From: Alphaproteobacteria bacterium
Lineage (GTDB): Bacteria > Pseudomonadota > Alphaproteobacteria > Rhizobiales > Rhizobiaceae
Direction: 5' to 3'
Length of the DNA: 7,924 nt
Assembly (NCBI GenBank): GCA_017308345.1
Contig: JAFKFE010000265.1
Span: 1 to 7,924, forward strand
Shown: positions 1-5,643 of the stretch, in pieces
Position numbering within the stretch: position 1 is the stretch's first letter
Layout of the letters: each line of letters starts with the position of its first letter
Made by a program: the position numbers and the translations under genes
The notes under the pieces: model-generated
Databases searched by the model: none
The model's input: only the letters and a program-made list of their open reading frames with translations
Told to the model about the DNA's origin: nothing

Positions 1-25
1 AAAGCAGTTTGCGCGCAATGGTCAT
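1..25 (-). CDS. Start of an unidentified gene (first 8 codons only)
   Basis: An ATG at positions 25-23 on the minus strand opens a frame reading MTIARKLL that runs off the left edge. It is preceded by a long purine-rich Shine-Dalgarno sequence, GAGGAGAGG (positions 35-43 on the minus strand), with 9 nt spacing, which is the main reason to believe it. It lies downstream of hss on the same strand with 86 nt between them, an interval that contains a perfect hairpin. Eight residues are too few to assign a family. The basic-then-hydrophobic start could be the beginning of a membrane segment or signal, but that is a guess. Confidence 0.5.
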
Positions 26-57
26 TCTGAAAATCCTCTCCTCAGTCCGCCGATACT

Positions 58-82
58 CAATCGCCCGATTTCCGGGCGATTG
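58..82 (-). terminator. Perfect 10-bp hairpin after hss
   Basis: CAATCGCCCG (58-67) and CGGGCGATTG (73-82) are exact reverse complements separated by a 5-nt loop. The hairpin begins about 30 nt past the hss stop codon and sits just before the ribosome binding site of the next minus-strand gene. No T-run follows on either strand, so this is not a textbook intrinsic terminator. It may be a T-less terminator, a 3'-end processing or stability hairpin for hss mRNA, or an attenuator for the next gene. Confidence 0.4.
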
Positions 83-111
83 CAAGGCGCTGGCGCCGGT
101 CAGTCTCGGCG

Positions 112-1557
112 CTATCGGACCAGGATGTTGCGGAACTGCCACGGGTCATCCTTGTCCAGATCCTCCGGGAAGAGGCCAGGGCGGTTGTCCAGCGGAGTCC
201 AGTCGGTGTAGTAGCCCCTGACCGGCCCGAGATAAGGCGACTGCACTTCGAGGCAGCGCCGGTAGTCCATCTCGTCGGCTTCCACGATGCCGGCCGCCGG
301 GTTCTCCAGCGCCCAGACCATGCCGGCGAGCACCGCCGAGCTGACCTGGAGGCCGGTGGCGTTCTGGTAGGGGGCGAGCTTGCGCGCCTCGGCGAGCGAC
401 AGCTGAGAGCCATACCAGTAGGCGTTCTTGTCGTGGCCGTAGAGCAGCACGCCGAGTTCGTCGACGCCGTCGACCAGTTCGTTCTCGTCGAGCACATGGT
501 GAACCGGCTGCGGCTTGCCGGCGGCGCCGAACATCTCGTCCAGCGACAGCAGGGCGTCGTTGCAGGGATGGTAGGCGTAGTGGCAGGTCGGGCGGTATTG
601 GAGCTTGCCCTTTTTGGAACGCACGGTGAAGAAGTCGGCGATCGAGATCGCCTCGTTATGCGTCACCAGCAGCCCGTATTGGGCGCCTGGCGTCGGGCAC
701 CAGCTGCGCACGCGCGTGTTGGCGCCGGGCTGCTCCAGATAGATCGCGGCCTTGGAGCCATGCGTGTGCTTCTTGCCGTTCCTCGGCATCCAGTTTTCGT
801 GCGTGCCCCAGCCGAGCTCGGCCGGTTGCAGGCCTTCAGAGATGAAGCCTTCCACCGACCAGGTGTTCCAGAACACGTCCATCGGCTTCGGCTTCTTGGT
901 GCGCTGGGTGTCGCGTTCGGCGATATGGATACCCTTGACGCCGGCCTTCTTCATCAGCCTGGCCCAGGCCTCGCGATCTTCCTGCGCGGGCTCCGAAAAC
1001 TCGAGACCGAGATCGGTGGCGAGGTTGACCAGCGCCTTCTTGACGAACCACGAGACCATGCCGGGATTGGCGCCGCAGGTGGAGACCGCCGTCGCGCCGC
1101 CGGGCTTGTCCTGCTTTTCCTTGATCATCGCCTCACGCAGCGCGTAGTTGGTGCGGCTGGCATTGTCGGCCTCGGCGTCGAAATAGAAGCCGAGCCACGG
1201 CTCGACGACGGTGTCGATGTAGAGCACGCCGAGCTTGCGGCACAATCTCATCAGGTCCACCGAGCCCGTGTCGACCGACAGGTTGATGCAAAAGCCCTGG
1301 CCGCCGCCATTGGTCAGAAGCGGTGTAAGCAGCTTCTTGTAATTCTTCTCGGTCACCGCTTCGTGGACGAAGGCGATGCCGCGCTCGTCGAGCAGCTTGC
1401 GGTCGGTGTCGCGCGGGTCGACGACCGTCATGCGCGACTTGTCGAACTTGAAATGGCGCTCGATCAGCGGCAGCGTTCCCCGCCCGATCGAGCCGAAGCC
1501 GATCATCACGACAGGACCGGTGATTTCACCGTAAACGGGCCAGTTTTCATTCGCCAT
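112..1557 (-). CDS. hss: Homospermidine synthase
   Basis: Makes sym-homospermidine in the cytosol by NAD-dependent transfer of an aminobutyl group between putrescine molecules (or from spermidine); this is the typical long polyamine of many rhizobia. The 481-residue product matches the bacterial family size (about 477). A Rossmann NAD-binding loop, VVMIGFGSIGRGTLP, lies at residues 16-30. Comparing from memory with the Blastochloris viridis enzyme, its active-site residues D94, E117, N162, E210, W229 and E237 appear to correspond to D96, E119, N164, E214, W233 (in FWNTWSVEGF) and E241 here, so the enzyme looks intact. The frame is open 28 codons further upstream, but I chose the ATG at 1557 because it gives the conserved N-terminus (MANENWPVYG) and has AAGGAG (1569-1574) 11 nt upstream. 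The stop is TAG. It stands as its own unit, with 132 nt to the DUF3445 gene upstream. Confidence 0.95.
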   Translation of the reverse strand: MANENWPVYGEITGPVVMIGFGSIGRGTLPLIERHFKFDKSRMTVVDPRDTDRKLLDERGIAFVHEAVTEKNYKKLLTPLLTNGGGQGFCINLSVDTGSVDLMRLCRKLGVLYIDTVVEPWLGFYFDAEADNASRTNYALREAMIKEKQDKPGGATAVSTCGANPGMVSWFVKKALVNLATDLGLEFSEPAQEDREAWARLMKKAGVKGIHIAERDTQRTKKPKPMDVFWNTWSVEGFISEGLQPAELGWGTHENWMPRNGKKHTHGSKAAIYLEQPGANTRVRSWCPTPGAQYGLLVTHNEAISIADFFTVRSKKGKLQYRPTCHYAYHPCNDALLSLDEMFGAAGKPQPVHHVLDENELVDGVDELGVLLYGHDKNAYWYGSQLSLAEARKLAPYQNATGLQVSSAVLAGMVWALENPAAGIVEADEMDYRRCLEVQSPYLGPVRGYYTDWTPLDNRPGLFPEDLDKDDPWQFRNILVR

Positions 1558-1633
1558 TTTTTCGCACACTCCTTCAAAACACGCGCAAAACCGGGCGCCT
1601 TTCGCCCAACGGCCAAGCGCTACATCACAGATC

Positions 1634-1661
1634 ATTGTCATAAACCAGCGAAAAGCGCCAA
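1634..1661 (-). promoter_or_regulatory. Candidate sigma-70-type promoter for hss
   Basis: On the minus strand TTGGCG (1656-1661; 4 of 6 to TTGACA) and GACAAT (1634-1639; 4 of 6 to TATAAT) are separated by 16 nt, in the 132-nt gap upstream of hss. It would give a leader of roughly 70 nt. The match is modest and chance occurrence is possible; the argument is mainly position. Confidence 0.25.
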
Positions 1662-1689
1662 TCGCCGGCCAAGCCGTCTTGGCGTGTGG

Positions 1690-2625
1690 TTAAGCCGATC
1701 CAGCCATGCGGTCCAGGAATGCAACCAGCCGGTCGCGGTCGGCGGTCAGGCCCTTGTAGTCGAGCTGTTGCTGGTCGAGGGCCTGGAGCTGCTCCACGAA
1801 GGATGCAGCCAGGGTTGCCCGGTCCGGACGCGCATCGAGCACCTTGAGCGGATCGAGGTGGATGCGGATGGTGAAGAGGATATCGCGCGACACCGGCAGC
1901 TTGCGCAGCGTCTGGCGTTCGACGCGGATGAAGGCATGGGCGTCGACATCGCCGTCGGGGAAGCGGCTCGGGCGGTTCGTGGCGCGGTCGATGCGCTCGA
2001 CGTTGGAGAGCGGATGATAGAGTGCGTCATTGGCCTGGATCGACCAGTTGAAGCGCTCGACCGCCTGGCCCTGCAGGCCGTCGAACATGCGGTTGATGAG
2101 TTCGGCCGGCCGCGTGCCGGGTCCGAAGCCCGGCACCGGTTGGTGGATCTCCTGCAGCGGCCTGCCGAACTTTTCCCGCAACGACCAGGATGAAGGGAAG
2201 CACAGCGAGCCGGCCGCCAGCCGCCAGCCTCGCTCGTCGCGGCGCATCAGGATCAGGTCTTCCTGGACGAGCAGCGAAGCCTTTGCCAGCGGCGCCTCGC
2301 GCAGGGCAGGGGGCAGCCTGTCGATCGCTCCCTCGAACCCGGCCGGCTCGACATCGGCTCCGTTGCGGCGGTGCGTGCCGGGATGCGCGGCTTCGAGATG
2401 CGCGGCGAGCAGGTCCAGCACCTCGCGCTGAGCGTCGTGTGTGCCGTCTTCCTCGACAAAGACCTTTTCAGGGATCTCCGCGTACAGCCGTTGCTTTTCG
2501 GCCAGATACGGCAGCAGGAACTCGTCGACCTCGATCCAGCGATCGAATTCGAGCGGCTTCAGCCCGATGGTGAAGAGTTTCGAGGACCCGTCATAGGGCG
2601 TGTGGGTCGGCTGGCGAATGGTCAT
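1690..2625 (-). CDS. DUF3445 protein, haem-dependent oxidative N-demethylase alpha-subunit-like
   Basis: A 311-residue protein of the DUF3445 / HODM alpha-subunit-like family. The characterised relative, from Pseudomonas mendocina, is the haem-binding PAS-fold subunit of a multi-subunit enzyme that oxidatively demethylates dimethylamine. Family signatures seen are HTPYDGSS (8-15), VQEDL (120-124), WRLAAGSLCFPSSW (134-147), REKFGRPL (150-157), IHQPVPGF (160-167), RFNWSI (191-196), FIRVERQTLRKLP (232-244) and FTIRIHLDPL (251-260). There is no signal peptide or membrane segment, so it is probably cytosolic. The reductase and folate-binding partner subunits of the Pseudomonas enzyme are not in this window, so the substrate and even the enzymatic activity remain unproven. 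The start is the only ATG available: an in-frame TAA lies 8 codons upstream. Its ribosome binding site is poor (AAAAGG almost touching the ATG), which suggests translation coupled to the pabC-like gene that ends 38 nt upstream. Confidence 0.85.
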   Translation of the reverse strand: MTIRQPTHTPYDGSSKLFTIGLKPLEFDRWIEVDEFLLPYLAEKQRLYAEIPEKVFVEEDGTHDAQREVLDLLAAHLEAAHPGTHRRNGADVEPAGFEGAIDRLPPALREAPLAKASLLVQEDLILMRRDERGWRLAAGSLCFPSSWSLREKFGRPLQEIHQPVPGFGPGTRPAELINRMFDGLQGQAVERFNWSIQANDALYHPLSNVERIDRATNRPSRFPDGDVDAHAFIRVERQTLRKLPVSRDILFTIRIHLDPLKVLDARPDRATLAASFVEQLQALDQQQLDYKGLTADRDRLVAFLDRMAGSA

Positions 2626-2663
2626 GCCTTTTGGGTATTGTCCAGTTTATATCTCAAGCGCAC

Positions 2664-3326
2664 TTAGCCGAGCCGCGCCGGGATCAGCCCGCGCAGCGAA
2701 TTGCCGACGAAGATCGCCTTCGCCGCCTTCAGATCCTCGAAGCTGTAGATCGCTTCCACGGCGCGGCCTTCGTCCAGAAGCTGGCCGCGCAATATTCCAG
2801 GCAAAAGGCCGCAGTCGAGGCGGGGCGTGGCCAGAGGGCCGTCGCCGAAGTCGGCGAAGAGATTGGTGATCGTGCCTTCGCAGACCTCGCCGCGCTCGTT
2901 GGCAAGCAGCACCTCGTCGGCGCGGGTCACGAGATACTCCGCGCGAGCCTGCGTGTAGACCTGGCGCAGGCTTGTCTTGTGGCGCAGCAGCGTGTTGGCG
3001 GAATCGAGCCGGACCCGCGCCAGTTGCAGCCGCCAGACCTTATCCGCCGGCAGCGGTTGGTAGACTTGAGCGGCGGTCGTGGCCTCGCCACCGCGCTGCA
3101 AGGCAAGGCGGACGCGCAAGGCAGTTCCGTGCCCGTCGACGGTGCTCGCAAGCACTTCGCCGATCCGCTCCGGATCGCAGGCGAAGCCCAGTTCGGCGGC
3201 GGACGCATAAAGCCTGGCAAGGTGGCGCTCGAAGCGCAGGAAGCCCGAGCCTGGCTCCCAGCGCATGGTTTCGATCAGCTCGAAACCGGCGCCGTCCCCG
3301 TCGCGAAGCGCGCTTTCAGCAGACAC
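2664..3326 (-). CDS. pabC: Class IV aminotransferase, 4-amino-4-deoxychorismate lyase-like (PabC-like)
   Basis: A 220-residue fold-type IV PLP enzyme. It probably eliminates pyruvate from 4-amino-4-deoxychorismate to give p-aminobenzoate for folate synthesis. The likely PLP lysine is K117 in RHKTSLRQVY (115-124). The CEGTITNLF motif (149-157) and TPRLDCGLLPGILR (167-180) are typical of the family, as is the closing VGNSLRGLIPARL. It is shorter than E. coli PabC (about 270), which fits the compact versions found beside pabB. Start choice: GTG at 3326 (VSAESALRDG), with GAGGAGGAG 8 nt upstream; the frame is open further upstream inside pabB, but that part translates to Arg-rich nonsense. It overlaps the end of pabB by 52 nt, so the two are co-transcribed and probably translationally coupled. 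A branched-chain or D-amino-acid aminotransferase is less likely given the pabB partner. Confidence 0.85.
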   Translation of the reverse strand: MSAESALRDGDGAGFELIETMRWEPGSGFLRFERHLARLYASAAELGFACDPERIGEVLASTVDGHGTALRVRLALQRGGEATTAAQVYQPLPADKVWRLQLARVRLDSANTLLRHKTSLRQVYTQARAEYLVTRADEVLLANERGEVCEGTITNLFADFGDGPLATPRLDCGLLPGILRGQLLDEGRAVEAIYSFEDLKAAKAIFVGNSLRGLIPARLG

Positions 3327-4420
3327 TCCCGATACTCCTCCTCGGCGGTCGAATCGAAGACGACGCCGCCTCCGACATTGTAGACGGCTTCGCCGTCGGC
3401 GAAGAGCGAGATGGTGCGGATCGCCACCGAGAAGCGCATCCTGCCGCCCGGCGCGATCCAGCCGATGGCGCCGCAATAGACGTCACGCGGCGCGTCCTCC
3501 AGCTCATGCAGGATCTCCATGGCGCGGATTTTCGGCGCGCCGGTTATCGAGCCGCAGGGAAAGAGCGCGGCGAAAATCCGGCGGATGCCGACGCCGGGCA
3601 ACAGCTTCGCCCGCACCCGGCTCACCATCTGGTGCACCGTCGGATAGGTCTCGATGCGGAACAGTTCCGGCACGTCCAGCGTGCCGACTTCGCTGATCAG
3701 CGAGATGTCGTTGCGCAAGAGGTCGACGATCATCCGGTTCTCGGCCTGGTTCTTCTCGTCGTTGCGCAGAAAGGCCTTCAGCCGCGCGTCCTCGGCCCTG
3801 GTCGCGCCGCGCGGCGCGGTGCCCTTCATCGGATGTGTCTCGATCATGCCGTCGGCATCGATCTCGAAGAACAATTCGGGTGAGCGCGACAGGACGATCG
3901 GATCGCCGAGCGAGACCAGCGCGCCATATTTGACCGGCTGGCGCCCGGTCAGCGCGTCGAAGGCCGCGAGTGGATCGCCGGACCATTGCGCGCGGACCGG
4001 GAAGGTGAGGTTGCCCTGGTAGCAATCGCCCTTGCGGATGTGGTCGTGAAGGCGCGTGAAGCGGGCGGCATAATCCTCGGCGGACCATGTCGCCCTGGCA
4101 TCGAAGATCGGACCGTTGCTCGCGACCCCGGCGCTTTGCGGCACCGCCTGGTCGGCCGGCGCGTCGAAGACGCCGAGGCAGATCAGCGGCGCGCGGCGGC
4201 CTTCGGGCAGCAGCGGCACCAGCTTCGGCTCGAGCAGGTAACCGGCTTCATAGGAGAAATAGCCGGCCAGCCATTTGCCGGAGTCGGAGGCGGCCTGCGC
4301 TCTCTCAAGCGCGGACAGGAACCCGTCCGCGTCATGCGCGACGATGATCTCGCGCGGCCGGTCGAAGACCAGTTGGCGAGCGGTCGCGTCGTTGCGGAAA
4401 ATGGCTGCGGGCAGGGACAT
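3275..4420 (-). CDS. pabB: Aminodeoxychorismate synthase component I
   Basis: Converts chorismate and ammonia (normally from a PabA glutaminase) to 4-amino-4-deoxychorismate, the first step to p-aminobenzoate. The 381-residue protein has the chorismate-binding fold: GDCYQGNLT (131-139), SRSPELFF (178-185), HPMKGTAPRG (196-205), ENRMIVDLLRND (227-238), HQMVS (263-267), FPCGSITGAPKIRAMEIL (287-304), YCGAIG (315-320) and GGGVVFDSTAEEEYRE (350-365). The lysine in MKGT (K199) is what separates PabB from anthranilate synthase TrpE, which has alanine there (PIAGT). WLAGYFSYEAGY near residue 50 is usual in this shorter PabB type. ATG 4420 is chosen as the only good N-terminus; GAGG lies close upstream. 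No pabA is in the window. It is the first gene of a pabB/pabC-like/DUF3445 cluster and follows the terminator at 4521-4552. Confidence 0.93.
   Translation of the reverse strand: MSLPAAIFRNDATARQLVFDRPREIIVAHDADGFLSALERAQAASDSGKWLAGYFSYEAGYLLEPKLVPLLPEGRRAPLICLGVFDAPADQAVPQSAGVASNGPIFDARATWSAEDYAARFTRLHDHIRKGDCYQGNLTFPVRAQWSGDPLAAFDALTGRQPVKYGALVSLGDPIVLSRSPELFFEIDADGMIETHPMKGTAPRGATRAEDARLKAFLRNDEKNQAENRMIVDLLRNDISLISEVGTLDVPELFRIETYPTVHQMVSRVRAKLLPGVGIRRIFAALFPCGSITGAPKIRAMEILHELEDAPRDVYCGAIGWIAPGGRMRFSVAIRTISLFADGEAVYNVGGGVVFDSTAEEEYRECLLKARFATGTAPVSS
3335..3343 (-). promoter_or_regulatory. Ribosome binding site that sets the pabC-like GTG start
   Basis: GAGGAGGAG on the minus strand, 8 nt before GTG 3326, lies inside the 3' end of pabB. 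It codes for the run of glutamates in the conserved AEEEYRE motif of PabB, so the same bases serve both as PabB active-site coding sequence and as ribosome binding site. Confidence 0.7.
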
Positions 4421-4452
4421 GAGCCTCGAAAGCGGACAATTCAGTCGACCGC

Positions 4453-4458
4453 TCTATA
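4453..4458 (-). promoter_or_regulatory. Possible -10 element for the pabB operon
   Basis: TATAGA on the minus strand (5 of 6 to TATAAT) lies 32 nt upstream of the pabB ATG, in the only gap between the terminator at 4521-4552 and pabB. No good -35 hexamer is present at 16-18 nt (GATTGC at 17 nt), so this is only a suggestion. A promoter is nevertheless expected somewhere in 4421-4520. Confidence 0.2.
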
Positions 4459-4520
4459 TGGGGGCCTGCCGAGGCGCAATCGAGGGAGCGGCGTCGGGCG
4501 ACGCAAAGCTTATCGTGGCC

Positions 4521-4552
4521 CAAAACAAAGGCGGCGCCGCATGGCGCCGCCT
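4521..4552 (-). terminator. Strong intrinsic terminator after the helix-hairpin-helix gene
   Basis: AGGCGGCGCC (4529-4538) and GGCGCCGCCT (4543-4552) form a perfect 10-bp, almost all G:C stem with a GCAT loop. On the minus strand the stem is followed directly by TTTGTTTTGGG (from 4529 down). It starts 23 nt past the stop codon of the gene at 4575-5285 and separates that gene from pabB. Confidence 0.88.
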
Positions 4553-4574
4553 CTCTTTCGATAGGCGCGGCTGT

Positions 4575-5285
4575 TCAGGTGTTGCTGGCGGTTCCGGCCG
4601 TCGGAAACTGCTTGGCGAATTCCGCTTCGTTGCCGGAGGCAAGGAGCTTGGCCTGTTCGATCCATTTTTCGCGTGCGATGCGACCGTCGAAATTGAGCAC
4701 TTCCTCGATGCGCTTGACGTCGGCCTCGGTCCAGGCGGCGATCTGGGCGTAGGTGGTGACGCCTTGCCCCTTGAGCAGCTTCTCGTTCACCGGACCGATA
4801 CCGATGAGGCGGCGCAGATTGTCGGCCTTGCCCGTAGCTGCACCCGGGGCAGTTGCCTTCTTGGCGGCGGGTGCCGCCGCTTTCTTCGCCGCCGGCTTTG
4901 GAGCAGCGGTTTTGGCGGCCGGCTTTGGCGCGGCCGCCGTCTTGGCCGCCGCGGGCTTTTTGGCCGGAGCAGCCTTCGCTGCCGGTTTGGCCGCGGCGGA
5001 AGCAGGGGCCGAGGATGTCGACACCAACGGCGCCGACGCCGGCGCGGAGACCTTGCCAGCTCCGGTTCCGGAGGTTGCCGCCGGCGCATCGCGCAGCCGG
5101 GCCTCGAGGTCGGCGCGGGCGCGGCCGCAGGCATCGAGATCGCTGCGCGCCTTGTCGCGCTCGCTTCGCGTGCGGTCGAGGTCGCCGCGCAGGCTGTCGA
5201 GCTCGCCGCGCAGGCGGCCCCAGATGAACCAGCCAACCAGGATACCCACAACGAACGCCAGGAGCATGTAGAAGAAAGTGCTCAT
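4575..5285 (-). CDS. Membrane-anchored helix-hairpin-helix protein with coiled coil and Lys/Ala/Pro linker
   Basis: Function unknown; 236 residues with four visible parts. Residues 4-23 are one hydrophobic helix (FFYMLLAFVVGILVGWFIWG), a probable N-terminal membrane anchor. Residues 27-65 are a charged heptad-like segment with many Leu, Arg and Asp, likely a coiled coil. Residues 66-152 are Ala/Pro/Lys-rich low complexity resembling histone H1 tails. Residues 155-215 hold a helix-hairpin-helix-like domain (NLRRLIGIGPVNEKLL, then TTYAQIAAWTEADVKRIE and REKWIEQAKLLA). The same kind of domain occurs as a C-terminal extension on some rhizobial proteins, such as NuoE, and is often labelled DUF4332-like or '5' DNA nuclease-like'. 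I see no nuclease catalytic residues. The anchor orientation would leave the basic tail and domain in the cytoplasm, where they could contact nucleic acid (inference). ATG 5285 has GGAGAG 4 nt upstream. It appears to be a single-gene unit ended by the terminator at 4521-4552. Confidence 0.85.
   Translation of the reverse strand: MSTFFYMLLAFVVGILVGWFIWGRLRGELDSLRGDLDRTRSERDKARSDLDACGRARADLEARLRDAPAATSGTGAGKVSAPASAPLVSTSSAPASAAAKPAAKAAPAKKPAAAKTAAAPKPAAKTAAPKPAAKKAAAPAAKKATAPGAATGKADNLRRLIGIGPVNEKLLKGQGVTTYAQIAAWTEADVKRIEEVLNFDGRIAREKWIEQAKLLASGNEAEFAKQFPTAGTASNT
4842..4997 (-). repeat. Degenerate KPAAK-type coding repeat in the linker
   Basis: This stretch codes for residues 97-148 of the membrane-anchored protein, built from variants of KPAAK/AKK. 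The clearest unit is a 9-residue tandem pair, APKPAAKTA then APKPAAKKA, visible in DNA as GCCGGCTTTGG at 4891 and again at 4918 (27-nt period). Such repeats expand and contract readily, so length variation between strains is expected. Confidence 0.7.
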
Positions 5286-5324
5286 TTCTCTCTCCAGTCC
5301 GATCTGTCGGCCCAGGCCCGGAAA

Positions 5325-5338
5325 GGCGAGCTCTCGCC
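5325..5338. repeat. Short near-palindrome upstream of the helix-hairpin-helix gene
   Basis: GGCGAG-CT-CTCGCC, a 6-bp dyad around two central bases, about 40 nt upstream of the ATG at 5285. A protein binding site is more plausible than an RNA hairpin because the centre is only 2 nt. With GC-rich sequence, chance is a real alternative. Confidence 0.3.
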
Positions 5339-5476
5339 AATGATCGTCAAAGGTTCCGTGGTCAGTGGAACCGCCGGCTTCAATCGAGCCATCGGCGTTC
5401 GGCCTTGTCCGCGGGGCCGACGGCCATCATCGCATTCGCCGAAGCGCCGCGACCGGCCATCTCTGGCCTGCGCGAT

Positions 5477-5504
5477 GCGTCCGGCTGAGCTTGAGGCCGG
5501 ACGC
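5477..5504. repeat. 9-bp inverted repeat with 10-nt loop
   Basis: GCGTCCGGC (5477-5485) and GCCGGACGC (5496-5504) are exact reverse complements. There is no T-run on either side, so it is not an evident terminator. On the minus strand it begins right after the TATGAT at 5506-5511, where a transcription start would fall. It could be an operator or a 5'-leader hairpin for the gene at 4575-5285, or a small dispersed palindrome of the kind common in rhizobial intergenic regions. Confidence 0.6.
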
Positions 5505-5643
5505 TATCATATGGTTTGTCGAAAGCCAGTTGAAAAATGCGCCGGAGAGTTATTCAAGAACAGCTATTTAGGACAAGAATAGATCCTTGCTAATATGCGT
5601 CCTGGCTAAACTATTGCGGCCGATGCCCGCTTTGTAGTTGCCG

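Larger units (their letters stand above)
5286..5643. other. 358-nt intergenic stretch with inverted repeats, no gene seen
   Basis: It lies between the end of pepF and the start of the helix-hairpin-helix gene, both on the minus strand. It should contain that gene's promoter; a TATGAT (-10-like, 5 of 6) is at 5506-5511 on the minus strand, but the -35 match 17 nt away (TTCAAC) is weak. It holds a 14-bp near-palindrome (5325-5338), a 6-bp stem GGTTCC/GGAACC (5352-5372) and a 9-bp stem (5477-5504). The part from about 5505 to 5615 is clearly more A/T-rich than the flanks. Short open frames here have no ribosome binding site or recognisable composition. No T-run hairpin follows pepF, so its terminator is not evident. 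Confidence 0.6.

Noticed and set aside
1668..1683. A 6-bp hairpin (GCCAAG/CTTGGC) just after the DUF3445 stop, considered as a terminator
   Set aside because: The stem is short and the nearest T-run (TTTT) is more than 12 nt away, so it is too weak to call, although a terminator in this gap would be plausible.
433..2193. A 586-codon open frame on the plus strand opposite hss and the DUF3445 gene
   Set aside because: It crosses two well-identified minus-strand genes and their gap, reads as Arg/Val/Ala/Asp-rich antisense without any motif, and is the expected by-product of strong third-position G/C bias.
5365..5571. A 68-codon plus-strand open frame in the 5286-5643 gap
   Set aside because: It has no ribosome binding site, no recognisable composition, and covers the inverted repeat; probably not a gene.
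4275..5582. A 435-codon plus-strand open frame across the pabB start, terminator and helix-hairpin-helix gene
   Set aside because: It has long Gly/Arg low-complexity runs, spans a terminator and an intergenic region, and opposes genes with good starts and domains.
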